Position numbers and translations under genes: made by a program. Under the pieces are notes generated by a model. The model was not told where the DNA came from. It made no database searches and saw only the letters and a program-made list of their open reading frames with translations. Shown here piece by piece: positions 36,483 through 47,109 of a stretch of 64,000 nt of DNA. Within the stretch, counting starts at the first letter, position 1, and the number at the start of each line of letters is the position of its first letter. Source of the stretch: Micromonospora sp. MH99 (GTDB lineage Bacteria; Actinomycetota; Actinomycetes; Mycobacteriales; Micromonosporaceae); contig NZ_MUZA01000029.1 in the NCBI RefSeq assembly GCF_021442385.1, positions 1 to 64,000 of the forward strand, read 5' to 3'.

Positions 36483-37982
36483 TCACTTACCGCCGGCGAG
36501 CTTCTCCCGCAGAGCGGCGAGCGCCTCGTCGGTGGCCAGCGTGCCGGCCGGCTCCTCGGCCTGCCGGCTCGGTGCCGGGCTGGACGAGGAGGTGGTGCCG
36601 CCACCGGCGGCCGGAACGGCCGGGGTCGGGTTGGCAGCGGCCTCGGCGTCGGCGGCGCGAGAGGTCTGCACCTGCTTGGTGTGGGCCTCCCAACGCTGAC
36701 GGGCCTCGGCGTACTGGTTCTCCCAGGTCTCGCGCTGCTTGTCGTACCCCTCGAGCCACTCGCCCGTCTCCGGGTCGAAGCCCTCCGGGTAGATGTAGTT
36801 GCCCTCGGCGTCGTACGTCGCGGCCATGCCGTAGAGGGTCGGGTCGAAGTGCTCCTCGCCCTCGACGAAGCCCTCGTTGGCCTGCTTGAGCGACAGCGAG
36901 ATCCGGCGGCGCTCCAGGTCGATGTCGATGACCTTGACCATGACCTCGGAGCCGACCTGGACGACCTGCTCCGGGATCTCCACGTGGCGCTCGGCCAGCT
37001 CGGAGATGTGGACCAGGCCCTCGATGCCGTCGTCCACCCGGACGAACGCACCGAACGGGACGAGCTTGGTGACCTTACCCGGCACGATCTGCTGGATCGC
37101 GTGGGTGCGGGCGAACTGCCGCCACGGGTCCTCCTGGGTCGCCTTCAGCGACAGCGAGACGCGCTCGCGGTCCAGGTCGACGTCCAGAACCTCGACCTCG
37201 ACCTCCTGGCCGACCTCGACGACCTCGGACGGGTGGTCGATGTGCTTCCAGGACAGCTCGGAGACGTGCACCAGACCGTCGACGCCGCCAAGGTCCACGA
37301 AGGCGCCGAAGTTGACGATCGAGGACACGACGCCCTTGCGGACCTGGCCCTTCTGCAGCTTGTTGAGGAACTCGGTGCGCACCTCGGACTGCGTCTGCTC
37401 CAGCCAGGCCCGGCGGGACAGGACCACGTTGTTGCGGTTCTTGTCCAGCTCAATGATCTTGGCCTCGAGCTCACGCCCGACGTACGGCTGCAGGTCGCGC
37501 ACGCGCCGCATCTCGACCAGGGACGCGGGCAGGAAGCCGCGCAGCCCGATGTCGAGGATGAGACCACCCTTGACCACCTCGATGACCGAGCCGCGGACGA
37601 CACCGTCCTCGTCCTTGATCTTCTCGATCGTGCCCCAGGCCCGCTCGTACTGCGCCCGCTTCTTGGAGAGGATCAGACGACCCTCCTTGTCCTCCTTCTG
37701 GAGGACCAGGGCCTCGATGTGGTCACCAACCGTCACAACCTCGGCGGGGTCCACGTCGTGCTTGATCGACAACTCCCGAGAGGGGATGACACCCTCGGTC
37801 TTGTAGCCGATGTCGAGCAGGACCTCGTCCCGATCGACCTTGACGACGGTGCCTTCGACAATGTCGCCGTCGTTGAAGTACTTGATGGTCTCGTCGATCG
37901 CGGCGAGGAATGCCTCCTCGGAACCGAGATCGTCGTGGGTGACCCGGGTGGCGCTCGAGGGGGCCTCGATGCTGCTCGTCAT
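36483..37982 (-). CDS. rpsA: 30S ribosomal protein S1
   Basis: The 499-residue protein has four S1 RNA-binding domains, at roughly residues 35-105, 125-190, 205-280 and 290-365 (IVEGTVVKVDRDEVLLDIGYKTEGVIP; GSVIEVVKGGLILDIGLRGFLPASL; GVVSSIVNFGAFVDLGGVDGLVHVSEL; GKVTKLVPFGAFVRVDDGIEGLVHISEL). Four domains and a long acidic/Ala-rich tail are the actinobacterial form, shorter than the six-domain E. coli S1. The protein binds mRNA on the 30S subunit. The start ATG 37982 has GGAG 11 bases upstream. The abundance of likely leaderless genes in this window is notable beside S1, which mainly serves leadered mRNAs. Confidence 0.96.
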   Translation of the reverse strand: MTSSIEAPSSATRVTHDDLGSEEAFLAAIDETIKYFNDGDIVEGTVVKVDRDEVLLDIGYKTEGVIPSRELSIKHDVDPAEVVTVGDHIEALVLQKEDKEGRLILSKKRAQYERAWGTIEKIKDEDGVVRGSVIEVVKGGLILDIGLRGFLPASLVEMRRVRDLQPYVGRELEAKIIELDKNRNNVVLSRRAWLEQTQSEVRTEFLNKLQKGQVRKGVVSSIVNFGAFVDLGGVDGLVHVSELSWKHIDHPSEVVEVGQEVEVEVLDVDLDRERVSLSLKATQEDPWRQFARTHAIQQIVPGKVTKLVPFGAFVRVDDGIEGLVHISELAERHVEIPEQVVQVGSEVMVKVIDIDLERRRISLSLKQANEGFVEGEEHFDPTLYGMAATYDAEGNYIYPEGFDPETGEWLEGYDKQRETWENQYAEARQRWEAHTKQVQTSRAADAEAAANPTPAVPAAGGGTTSSSSPAPSRQAEEPAGTLATDEALAALREKLAGGK

Positions 37983-38326
37983 GTGGGCGGTTGCTCCGGT
38001 CGGATGGGTTGTCACAGCAGGCTGGTGTCGCGGTGACCTGTTCGCGCCAGCGGATCCGTCGCCGGGCACACCGAACGATCACCTACTGGGATCATGATGT
38101 GCTCCGTCGACCGCGCACCTGCTCCCTGCCGAGACACACGATCCGCGAGCGCATCGTCTAGCCTACCGTGCGCATTACCACAGCGTGCAAGCCCTCCCGA
38201 CTCGTCGACGCGTGATGACCTGCGAAAGCCGAACAATCGCCCGGAAACGACCCCACCTGTCTCGTACGTCACAGCGGCCCCACCGCACCCTCCCGGTGGG
38301 GGTGGCGGGGCGATCCCGCGCCATGC
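37983..38326. other. Leader and promoter region of rpsA
   Basis: About 340 bases before rpsA with no gene. On the minus strand a TTGCAC (38185-38190) and TAGGCT (38160-38165) pair could be -35 and -10 boxes, though the 19-base spacer is long. That would leave a leader of roughly 170 bases, as is common for rpsA. No further structure was identified. Confidence 0.35.
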
Positions 38327-38409
38327 CTGATCGACGCGGCTTTTCCGGAAAATCGGCGCTTCCCACCGGTGCGCCGCACCACGCCTTCGAGGAAACCGAG
38401 TCGATCAGG
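38327..38409. repeat. Diverged hairpin element of family A
   Basis: The outer ends CTGATCGACGCGG and CCGAGTCGATCAG form an inverted repeat like those at 598, 759 and 1097. The inner part (TTTTCCGGAAAA and flanks) is unrelated to the other copies, so only the ends are conserved. Confidence 0.5.
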
Positions 38410-38443
38410 CCGCGCCGCCGCCGCCATCGGGTTGGCCGGGGCC

Positions 38444-38449
38444 TAGCGT
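38444..38449 (+). promoter_or_regulatory. -10 hexamer TAGCGT of a leaderless methyltransferase gene
   Basis: TAGCGT lies 6 bases before the GTG at 38456, with no ribosome site between. Confidence 0.4.
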
Positions 38450-38455
38450 GAGCGC

Positions 38456-39262
38456 GTGGATGACGACAGCCGGGTGACCCGGCGCCGGGTGGGTGACGCC
38501 GAGGCCCGGCGGGCCAACCGCGGCTGGTGGGACACCGACGCCGACGACTACCAGGCCGAGCACGGGGGTTTCCTCGGCGACGTGGACTTCGTCTGGTGCC
38601 CGGAGGGGCTGCGCGAGGCCGACGCCCGCCTGCTCGGTGACCTGTCGGGGCGGCGGGTGCTGGAGGTGGGTTGCGGCGCGGCCGCCGCCGCCCGCTGGCT
38701 CGCCACGCAGGGCGCGCGTCCGATCGCCTTCGACCTGTCCGCCGGCATGTTGCGGCACGCCGCGCAGGCCGCCGACCGCACCGGGGTACGCGTACCGCTG
38801 GTGCAGGCCGACGCGCTCGCCCTGCCCTTCGCCGACCGTTCGTTCGACCTGGCCTGCACGGCGTTCGGCGCGATCCCCTTCGTGGACGACTCGGCGGCCC
38901 TGCTCGCCGAGGTGCACCGGGTGCTGCGCCCGGGCGGCCGATGGGTGTTCTCCGTGACCCACCCGATGCGCTGGATCTTCCTCGACGATCCCGGCGAGGG
39001 CGGTCTGACGGCCGTGCACTCGTACTTCGACCGCTCCCCCTACGTCGAGCAGGACGACGCCGGCGTCGCCACCTACGTCGAGCAGCACCGGACCCTCGGC
39101 GACCGGATCCGCGAACTGGTCGGCGCCGGATTCCGGCTGCTGGACCTGGTGGAGCCGGAGTGGCCGCAGGGGCACGAGGGGATCTGGGGGCAGTGGAGCC
39201 CGCTGCGCGGGCGGCTGTTCCCCGGCACCGCCATCTTCGTCACCGAGAAGCCGGCCGGGTGA
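38456..39262 (+). CDS. Class I SAM-dependent methyltransferase
   Basis: The 268-residue protein has a UbiE/Methyltransf_11-type domain: VLEVGCGAAAAARWLA near residue 68 (motif I), AFDLSAGML (motif II acid), DALALPFADRSFDLACTAFGAIPF near 120 and VLRPGGRWVFSV near 158. An N-terminal segment with WWDTDADDYQAEHG precedes it. The substrate is unknown. The GTG start fits a leaderless mRNA. It stands alone, followed at about 60 bases by a Uma2 gene on the same strand that has its own promoter. Confidence 0.87.
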   Translation: MDDDSRVTRRRVGDAEARRANRGWWDTDADDYQAEHGGFLGDVDFVWCPEGLREADARLLGDLSGRRVLEVGCGAAAAARWLATQGARPIAFDLSAGMLRHAAQAADRTGVRVPLVQADALALPFADRSFDLACTAFGAIPFVDDSAALLAEVHRVLRPGGRWVFSVTHPMRWIFLDDPGEGGLTAVHSYFDRSPYVEQDDAGVATYVEQHRTLGDRIRELVGAGFRLLDLVEPEWPQGHEGIWGQWSPLRGRLFPGTAIFVTEKPAG

Positions 39263-39306
39263 GCGCGTCGCACCCGCGGTCCGACCTGCGATCCATCGAT
39301 CGCCGG

Positions 39307-39312
39307 TAGGCT
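39307..39312 (+). promoter_or_regulatory. -10 hexamer TAGGCT of the leaderless Uma2 gene
   Basis: TAGGCT ends 7 bases before the ATG at 39320; no ribosome site lies between. Confidence 0.45.
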
Positions 39313-39319
39313 CGACCCC

Positions 39320-39922
39320 ATGAGCGCCGAGCCCATCCCGACACCACCTGGCCCCTGGTGTCCGGATCCAATGCGGCAGCAGCGCGCCGACTACACGCTG
39401 GAGGACCTGCTCACCCTGCCGGACGACGCCCCCCGCGTCGAACTCGTCGACGGAGTTATCCAGGTGACACCCTCCCCCACCCTGGGCCATCAAGACATCT
39501 GCAGCCTGCTGTGGCTGTGGCTGCGCTCCCACGCCCCGGCGGACCTTCGTGCTGCCCAAGCAGTCGGAGTCGCGCTCAGCCGCAACACGAGCCGGCAGCC
39601 GGACGTGCTGCTCTGCCGTGCCGAGATCCCGTCCAACCGGTCCACACTGCGGCCGGAGGACGTCGTCCTCGCCGTGGAGATCGTTTCGCCGGGCACGCGA
39701 CGGACCGACAGGTTCGCGAAGCCGGGTGAGTACGCCGCCGCCGGCATCCCGTTCTACTGGCGGATCGAGCAGGACCCGGTGCACGTGTACGCGTACCGGA
39801 TCGGCGACCGGGTGGGGCCGGGCGGTGAGCGGCAGTACGAGCTGGTCGCCGACGGCGCCGACGTGATCGAGCTGGCCGAGCCGTTCGACATCAAACTGCC
39901 GGTCGCCGAGATCACCCCGTAG
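39320..39922 (+). CDS. Uma2-family (PD-(D/E)XK-like) endonuclease-fold protein
   Basis: The 200-residue protein has the Uma2 core: an N-terminal YTLEDLLTLPDDAPRVELVDGVIQVTPSPT, then QPDVLLCRAEI with the nuclease Asp near residue 95, and VVLAVEIVSPGTRRTDRFAKPGEYAAAGIPFYWRIEQ with the E-x-V/K element near 118. The fold is that of restriction-type nucleases; the family is often multi-copy in actinobacteria and cyanobacteria and its biological role is not settled. The catalytic Lys of a classic DEXK is replaced by Val in VEIVS, as in much of the family. Confidence 0.88.
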   Translation: MSAEPIPTPPGPWCPDPMRQQRADYTLEDLLTLPDDAPRVELVDGVIQVTPSPTLGHQDICSLLWLWLRSHAPADLRAAQAVGVALSRNTSRQPDVLLCRAEIPSNRSTLRPEDVVLAVEIVSPGTRRTDRFAKPGEYAAAGIPFYWRIEQDPVHVYAYRIGDRVGPGGERQYELVADGADVIELAEPFDIKLPVAEITP

Positions 39923-39958
39923 TCGTTTCTCCCCGGCCGGGTCGGGTAGCCGAGCGTC

Positions 39959-40306
39959 ATGAGCAGAGGTGACGATGGCCGGGACACCTACCGGGAGTTC
40001 ACCGAGGCGGTGAACATGAAGCCCGGCGAGCTGTCCACGTGGCTGGAGACCGACGAGTCGAAGCAGGTCGGCTGGCACAAGGGCGGTCGCGCCGGTGGCG
40101 GCGAGTCCGTCGGCCACGAGTCCGGCCGGAAGATCATCGACCTGCTCCGCCGTAAACGTGGTGACCTGTCCGAGGGCGACTACAAGCACATGCGCAAGGT
40201 GGTCGGCTACGTCCGCCGGCACATGGCGCAGCGCCCGTCCGGCAACGTCCACGACACCAAGTGGCGCTGGTCCCTCATGAACTGGGGCCACGACCCCATG
40301 AAGTAA
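39959..40306 (+). CDS. DUF3140 protein
   Basis: The 115-residue protein is small, basic and soluble. It reads as the actinobacterial DUF3140 family: FTEAVNMKPGELSTWLETDESKQVGW, GESVGHESGRKIIDLL and YKHMRKVVGYVRRHMAQRP followed by a conserved W.WSLMNWGHDP ending. The family is said to include DNA-associated proteins, but the function is unknown. It lies 36 bases behind the Uma2 gene and may be cotranscribed. A long hairpin follows its stop codon. Confidence 0.82.
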   Translation: MSRGDDGRDTYREFTEAVNMKPGELSTWLETDESKQVGWHKGGRAGGGESVGHESGRKIIDLLRRKRGDLSEGDYKHMRKVVGYVRRHMAQRPSGNVHDTKWRWSLMNWGHDPMK

Positions 40307-40315
40307 CCCGCAGGC

Positions 40316-40387
40316 GGTTCCGGGGCAGCCCGACCCACGCAGGGATCAAGCCTGACCGCCCGGAGTGGGTCGGGCTGCCCCGGAACC
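40316..40387. terminator. Long bidirectional hairpin between DUF3140 and polA
   Basis: A perfect 23-bp inverted repeat (GGTTCCGGGGCAGCCCGACCC from 40316, complement ending 40387) has a 26-base loop. The right arm's CCCCGGAACCCCACACCGC recurs as CCCCGGAACCCCCACACCGC about 46 bases on, and a small CCCACAC/GTGTGGG hairpin (40387-40417) follows. It lies between two convergent genes and can end both transcripts. Confidence 0.75.
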
Positions 40388-40449
40388 CCACACCGCAACC
40401 ACCCAAGGGTGTGTGGGCTTCCCCGGAACCCCCACACCGCGACCGAGGG

Positions 40450-43149
40450 TCAGTGATCAGCGCTGTTCCAGTCCCGGCCTTCGCCGACCGACACCTCCAG
40501 CGGCACCGACAGCGGGTACGCCCCGCCCATCTCGCGCCGCACCAGCGCCTCCAACGCCTCCCGCTCACCCGGGGCGACCTCGAAGACCAGCTCGTCGTGC
40601 ACCTGCAACAGCATCCGGGAGCGCAGGCCGGCGTCGGCGAGCGCGGTGTCGACGTGCAGCATCGCCACCTTGATGATGTCGGCGGCCGACCCCTGAATGG
40701 GGGCGTTGAGAGCCATCCGCTCGGCGATGTCGCGGCGCTGCCGGTTGTCGCTCACCAGGTCGGGCAGGTAGCGGCGGCGGCCCAGGATGGTCGAGGTGTA
40801 GCCGTCCTGGCGGGCCTTGGCGACGACCTGGTGCAGGTAGTCGCGCACTCCGCCGAAGCCGGCGAAGTAGTTCTCCATCAGGCCACGGGCCTCTTCGGTG
40901 TTGATGTTGAGCTGCTGGGACAGACCGAACGCGCTGAGCCCGTACGCCAGGCCGTAGTTCATCGCCTTGATCTTGCGTCGCTGGTCGGGGGTGACCTCGT
41001 CGACCGGCACGCCGAAGACGGACGAGGCGGTGGCGGCGTGGAAGTCGGCCCCGGAGTTGAACGCCTCGATCAGCGCGTCGTCCGAGGAGAGATGCGCCAT
41101 GATCCGCATTTCGATCTGGCTGTAGTCGGCGGTGAGCAGGCACTCGTACCCCTCACCCACCACGAAGGCCCGGCGGATGCGCCGGCCCTCCTCGGTGCGG
41201 ATCGGGATGTTCTGCAGGTTGGGCTCGGTCGAGGAGAGGCGCCCGGTGGCCGCCACCGTCTGGTTGAAGGTGGTGTGGATCCGGCCGTCGTCGGAGACGG
41301 ACTTGAGCAGGCCGTCCACTGTCGACTTGAGCTTGGCGACGTCGCGGTGGCGCAGCAGGTGGGCCAGCACCGGGTGCGGCTGCTGCGCGTAGAGCCACTG
41401 CAGGGCGTCGGCGTCGGTCGTGTAGCCCGTCTTGATCTTCTTGGTCTTCGGCAGGCCCAGCTCGGTGAAGAGGATCTCCTGCAACTGCTTGGGCGAGCCG
41501 AGGTTGAACTCCCGACCCACCGCCTCGTACGCGCCCTGGGCGGCGGCCTTCACCTCGGCGGCGAAGTGCGCCTCCAGCTCGGAGAGGTAGTCGGTGTCGG
41601 CGGCGATGCCGGTGCGCTCCATGCCCGCGAGCACCCGCATCAGCGGCAGCTCCACCCCGGCCATCAGCCGCGCGGACTGCTCGCCGTCGCGGGACAGCTC
41701 GGCGTCGATCGCGTCGGCCAGGTCGAGGGTGGCGCGGGCCTGGAGCATGAGGTTCTGCTCGACCACGCCCTCGTCGCCGAGCCCGTCGAGGGTGAGCTGC
41801 CCGGTCTCGGGCACGTCCACCCGCAGCTCGCGGTGCAGGTAGCGCAGGGCCAGGTCGGTCAGGTCGTAGGACCGCTGGTCGGGACGGGCCAGGTACGCGG
41901 CGATCTGGGTGTCGCGGACGATGCCGGCCAGGTCCCAGCCGTGCGCGGCGCAGGCCAGCACCGCCGGCTTGCTGTCGTGCAGCACCTTGGGCCGCTGCGC
42001 GTCGGCCAGCCAGCCCGCGAGGGCGCTCTCGTCGGAGGCGTCCAGGCCGGTCGGGTCCACCCAGGCGGCCGCGCCACCGGCGCTGGCCAACGCCAGGCCG
42101 GTGATCGAGGCGGTGTGCCGGCGGTTGGGGCCGGTGTCGAGCTTGACCGCGAGGCCGACCGGGGTGCCGGTCGGGGCGTGCGTGCCCAGCCAGGCGGCGA
42201 GCCCGCCCGGCTCGGTGAGCACCTCACCGGTCAGGTCGAAGCCCGACTCGGCCTCCGGCTCGACGGCCTCCAGATACTGGTAGAGGCGGTCGCGCAGGAT
42301 GCGGAACTCGAGGGTGTCGAAGACCTGGTGCACGGCCTCCCGGTCCCACCCGGTCCAGCGGGTGTCCTCTGGGCGCAGCGGCAGTTCCAGGTCGGAGACG
42401 AGGCGGTTGATCTCGTAGTTGCGGATCACATCGGCCAGCCGCTCCCGCAGGCTGTCGCCGGCCTTGCCCTTGATCTCGTCGGCGCGGGCGATGACGCCCT
42501 CCACGCCGCCGTACGTGGTGATCCACTTGGCCGCGGTCTTCGGGCCGACGCCGGGGATGCCGGGCAGGTTGTCACTGGTCTCGCCGACCAACGCGGCCAG
42601 GTCCCGATACTGCTGCGGCCCGACGCCGTACTTGGTCTCGATCGCGGCCGGGTCCATCCGGGCCAGGTCGGAGACGCCCTTGCGCGGGTAGAGGACGGTG
42701 ATCTGGTCGTCGACCAGCTGGAACGCGTCCCGGTCGCCGCTGCTGATCAGCACCGACATGCCCTGGTCGCGGGCCTGGCAGGCGAGCGTCGCGATGACGT
42801 CGTCGGCCTCGTAGCCCTCCATCTCGACCACCGGGATCTGCAGCGCCGCCAGGACCTCCTTGACGAGGCTGACCTGGCCCTTGAAGTCGGTCGGGGTCTC
42901 GCTGCGGCCGGCCTTGTACTCCGCGTACTTCTCCGTGCGGAAGGACCGGCGGGAGACGTCGAAGGCGACGACGATGTGGGTGGGCTGCTCGTCGCGCAGC
43001 ACGTTGATCAGCATCGAGGTGAAGCCGTACACCGCGTTGGTCGGCTGACCCGTCGTGGTGGAGAAGTTTTCCACAGGCAGGGCGAAGAACGCCCGGTATG
43101 CCAGGGAATGTCCGTCGACGAGGAGCAGGCGCGGCGTCGTAGCTGTCAC
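40450..43149 (-). CDS. polA: DNA polymerase I
   Basis: DNA polymerase I fills repair gaps and processes Okazaki fragments. The 899-residue protein has an N-terminal 5'-3' exonuclease/FEN domain (LLLVDGHSLAYRAFFALP; EADDVIATLA; PGVGPKTAAKWI), a middle domain at about 300-480 and a family A polymerase domain (DYSQIEMRIMAHLS near 665; RRKIKAMNYGLAYGLSAFGLS near 715; QVHDELVFEV near 870). The middle domain lacks the D-x-E of exonuclease motif I, so proofreading is probably absent, as known for mycobacterial Pol I. The GTG at 43149 has TAGAGT 7 bases before it, like a leaderless gene. Confidence 0.96.
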   Translation of the reverse strand: MTATTPRLLLVDGHSLAYRAFFALPVENFSTTTGQPTNAVYGFTSMLINVLRDEQPTHIVVAFDVSRRSFRTEKYAEYKAGRSETPTDFKGQVSLVKEVLAALQIPVVEMEGYEADDVIATLACQARDQGMSVLISSGDRDAFQLVDDQITVLYPRKGVSDLARMDPAAIETKYGVGPQQYRDLAALVGETSDNLPGIPGVGPKTAAKWITTYGGVEGVIARADEIKGKAGDSLRERLADVIRNYEINRLVSDLELPLRPEDTRWTGWDREAVHQVFDTLEFRILRDRLYQYLEAVEPEAESGFDLTGEVLTEPGGLAAWLGTHAPTGTPVGLAVKLDTGPNRRHTASITGLALASAGGAAAWVDPTGLDASDESALAGWLADAQRPKVLHDSKPAVLACAAHGWDLAGIVRDTQIAAYLARPDQRSYDLTDLALRYLHRELRVDVPETGQLTLDGLGDEGVVEQNLMLQARATLDLADAIDAELSRDGEQSARLMAGVELPLMRVLAGMERTGIAADTDYLSELEAHFAAEVKAAAQGAYEAVGREFNLGSPKQLQEILFTELGLPKTKKIKTGYTTDADALQWLYAQQPHPVLAHLLRHRDVAKLKSTVDGLLKSVSDDGRIHTTFNQTVAATGRLSSTEPNLQNIPIRTEEGRRIRRAFVVGEGYECLLTADYSQIEMRIMAHLSSDDALIEAFNSGADFHAATASSVFGVPVDEVTPDQRRKIKAMNYGLAYGLSAFGLSQQLNINTEEARGLMENYFAGFGGVRDYLHQVVAKARQDGYTSTILGRRRYLPDLVSDNRQRRDIAERMALNAPIQGSAADIIKVAMLHVDTALADAGLRSRMLLQVHDELVFEVAPGEREALEALVRREMGGAYPLSVPLEVSVGEGRDWNSADH

Positions 43150-43156
43150 GGCAGCG

Positions 43157-43162
43157 ACTCTA
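43157..43162 (-). promoter_or_regulatory. -10 hexamer TAGAGT of leaderless polA
   Basis: TAGAGT on the minus strand ends 7 bases before the polA GTG. The flanking GGACTAG is also shared with the uvrC start region. Confidence 0.5.
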
Positions 43163-43284
43163 GTCCGTCGCACCGACAACCCCGGGTGGCGGCACCGCGC
43201 CACGGGCGCGAAAACACACCCCACGGCACGCACGCCGACGGCCGGCCGCCCACGAGGGGACGACCGGCCGCCGGATGCGGTGGC

Positions 43285-43998
43285 TCAGGCCACGCCGAGG
43301 TACGCCTCCTTGACCGACGGATCGTGCAGGAGGTCCTGGCCGGACCCCTCCTTCACGATCCGGCCGGTCTCCAGCACGTACCCGCGGTGCGCCCGGGAGA
43401 GCGCCTGCTGGGCGTTCTGCTCGACCAGCAGGATGGTGGTGCCCTGCTGGTTGATCTCGGTGATGATGTCGAAGATCTGCCGGATCACCAGCGGGGCCAG
43501 ACCCATCGACGGCTCGTCGAGCAACAGCAGCTTCGGCCGGCTCATCAGCGCCCGACCGACCGCGAGCATCTGCTGCTCGCCGCCGGAGAGGGTGCCGCCG
43601 GCCTGCTTGCGCCGCTCGGCCAGCCGGGGGAAGAGGGTCAGCACCCGCTCCAGGTCGGCGGCGATGCCGGCGGAGTCCCGCCGGGTGTACGCCCCCATGT
43701 CCAGGTTCTCCATGACCGTCATGCCGGGGAAGATCTGCCGCCCTTCCGGCGACTGACACAACCCCCGCACCACCCGCAGGTCGGCCCGGAGCTTGCTGAT
43801 GTCCTCACCGTTGAACGTGATCTTCCCGGCGCTGAGCGACCTGGTCCCGGAGATGGCACGCATCGTGGTGGTCTTACCGGCGCCGTTCGCGCCGATCAGG
43901 GCCACCACCTCACCCTCGTTGACGGTGAGGCTGATCCCGTGCAACGCCTCGATCCGGCCGTACGCGACGGCGACGTCCTCGAGCTCAAGCAGCGTCAT
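43285..43998 (-). CDS. livF: Branched-chain amino-acid ABC transporter ATPase LivF
   Basis: The 237-residue ATPase has Walker A GANGAGKTT, the signature LSGGEQQMLAVGRAL, Walker B LLLLDEPSMGLAP and the switch His in the following LVEQ(N) region, all in the LivF arrangement. It pairs with LivG to drive import of leucine, isoleucine and valine (or related substrates) through LivHM. Its ATG (43998) lies inside the end of livG, a 14-base overlap. It is the last gene of the livKHMGF operon. Confidence 0.93.
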   Translation of the reverse strand: MTLLELEDVAVAYGRIEALHGISLTVNEGEVVALIGANGAGKTTTMRAISGTRSLSAGKITFNGEDISKLRADLRVVRGLCQSPEGRQIFPGMTVMENLDMGAYTRRDSAGIAADLERVLTLFPRLAERRKQAGGTLSGGEQQMLAVGRALMSRPKLLLLDEPSMGLAPLVIRQIFDIITEINQQGTTILLVEQNAQQALSRAHRGYVLETGRIVKEGSGQDLLHDPSVKEAYLGVA

Positions 43999-44918
43999 CG
44001 GCGGGCTCCCCCAGGTACGCGGCGATCACCTTCGGATCGCGGCTGACCTCCGCGGGCGCACCCTCGGCGATCTTGCGGCCGAACTCCAGCACCACGATCC
44101 GGTCGGTGACACCCATGACCAGCCGCATGTCGTGCTCGATGAGCAGGACGGTCAGGCCCATGTCACGGATCTTGCGGATCAGGGTGAGGAGCTCCTCCTT
44201 CTCCGCCGGGTTGAAGCCGGCGGCCGGCTCGTCCAGGCAGATCAGCTTCGGCTCGGTGGCCAGCGCGCGGGCGATCTCCAACCGGCGCTGGTACCCGTAC
44301 GGCAGGTTGCGCGCCTCGTCGTTGGCCCGGTCGGCGATCCCGACGAAGCGCAGCAACTCGAGCGCCTTGGCCTCCGCCGCCCGCTCCTCCAGGATGTGCC
44401 GGGACAGGCCGAAGATCTTCGCGGCCGACAGGCGCACCTGCTGCCAGGTCCGGACGATCCCGGACGCGGCGGTGACCTGCGGCAGCTCCTCCGGCTTGGG
44501 TCGCACCCGGTAGAGCCGGAACAGCGCCCCCGGCACACTGGTCTTGTGCCGGGAGTCCGTGCCGACCATGACGTTCTCCAGCGCCGTCATCTCCGGGAAG
44601 AGACGGATGTTCTGGAACGTCCGGGAGATGCCCAACTGGCTGATCTGGTGCGGCTTGCGGCCGGTCACCTTCTGGCCCCGGAACCGGACCGCGCCGGACG
44701 TCGGCTTGTAGACCCCGGTCATCACGTTGAAGCTGGTGGTCTTGCCGGCACCGTTGGGCCCGATGAGGCCGAGAATCTCGCCCTCGTAGATCTGGAAATT
44801 GATCTTGTCGAGGGCGACCACGCCGCCGAAGCGGAGCGTGACGTCGTCGACTTCGAGAAGCACCTGCCGAGGCCCCGGCTGAGTCGGGATCTTCGGCGTC
44901 ACGGCGCTGGTGGACTGG

Positions 44919-44926
<8 letters not shown>
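43985..44926 (-). CDS. livG: Branched-chain amino-acid ABC transporter ATPase LivG
   Basis: The 313-residue ATPase has Walker A GPNGAGKTT, the Q-loop RTFQNIRLF, the LivG-type signature LPYGYQRRLEIARAL and LICLDEPAAGFNP. It carries about 30 extra residues between Q-loop and signature (SVPGALFRLYRVRPKPEELPQ...) compared with compact LivG proteins. The GTG at 44926 has AGGAGG upstream and overlaps the livM 3' end by 8 bases. The C-terminal extension (AEGAPAEVSRDPKVIAAYLG) is typical for the family. Confidence 0.93.
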
Positions 44927-46072
<1,146 letters not shown>

Positions 46073-46076
<4 letters not shown>

Positions 46077-47056
46077 GCGCGGGCCCTCCCCAGCGACTCG
46101 CCCAGCAGGCCGGTGGGCCGGAACATCAGCACCACGATCAGCACCACAAAGGCGATGACGTCCTCCCAGTTGGACGCGAAGAGGGTGGCGCCGTAGACCT
46201 CGACCAGGCCGAGGAAGAGACCACCCACCAGCGCGCCGCGCAGGTTGCCGATGCCGCCGAGCACCGCGGCGGTGAACGCCTTCAGGCCCAGCACGAAGCC
46301 GATGCTGTTCTGGGTGAAGCCGAAGCGCATGCTCCACAACAGCGCGGCGGCGCCGGCCATGATGCCACCGAGCACGAAGATCAGCATGATCACGCGCTCC
46401 TGGTTGACGCCCATCAGGGCGGCGGTCTCCGGGTTCTGCGCGACCGCGCGGACGCCCCGGCCGTACCGGGTGCGGTTGATGAACCAGTCCAGGATGGCCA
46501 TCATCACCACGGCCGACGCGAACACGATCACCTGGATGTTGGTGATCCCCGTGTTGCCGATCTGGATAACGGTCTCCTGCTTGATGATCGTCGGCATGCC
46601 GACGATCTGCCGGGGCCGGCCGAACAGATCCGGCAGCGCGCCGCCGACCGTGTCGGGCAGGAGCAGGCCGAAGACCTCGACCAGTACCAGGGAGAGGCCG
46701 ATCGCGGTGATCAGGAAGATCAACGGCGGAGCGTTCTTGCGGCGAAGTGGACGGTAGGCGATCCGCTCGATCGCCAGGGCCGTGCCGCCCGACGCGACCG
46801 CCGCGGCCACCAGGCCGAGCACCAGGAAGAGCACCGCCTGGCCGACCGGCGGGTTATTTTGCACGCCGAACGCGGTCCAAACGCCCAGCACCGCGAAGGT
46901 GCCGACCATGAAGACCTCGGAGTGCGCGAAGTTGATCAGGCGTAGGACGCCGTAGACGAGTGTGTAGCCAAGGGCGATCAGGGCGTAGATGGCGCCCTTG
47001 GAAAGGCCATCGACCGTGTGCTGGCCGAGATGACCGATCAGTTCATCGAAATGCAC
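46073..47056 (-). CDS. livH: Branched-chain amino-acid ABC transporter permease LivH
   Basis: The 327-residue permease has eight or so membrane helices with the LivH motifs GLSKGAIYALIALGYTLVYGVLRLINFAHSEVFMVG near the start and the EAA loop GRGVRAVAQNPETAALMGVN near residue 210. The GTG at 47056 is backed by AAGGAG at 8 bases. It follows livK after a strong intercistronic hairpin, which suggests that the permease and ATPase genes are expressed less than the binding protein. Confidence 0.93.
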
Positions 47057-47074
47057 CGGGGGTCTCCTTGAATC

Positions 47075-47109
47075 GAGTGCGGCCGGGGTGAGACACCCCG
47101 GCCGCACTC
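47075..47109 (-). promoter_or_regulatory. Intercistronic hairpin between livK and livH
   Basis: GAGTGCGGCCGGGGTG pairs without mismatch with CACCCCGGCCGCACTC (16 bp, 3-base loop). It sits 13 bases after the livK stop codon and 18 bases before the livH start. Such hairpins act as partial terminators or protect the upstream mRNA end, so a high ratio of binding protein to permease is expected. Confidence 0.75.

Noticed and set aside
40207..40437. Small frame over the hairpin between DUF3140 and polA
   Set aside because: It is produced by the inverted repeat and antisense of DUF3140; no start signal.
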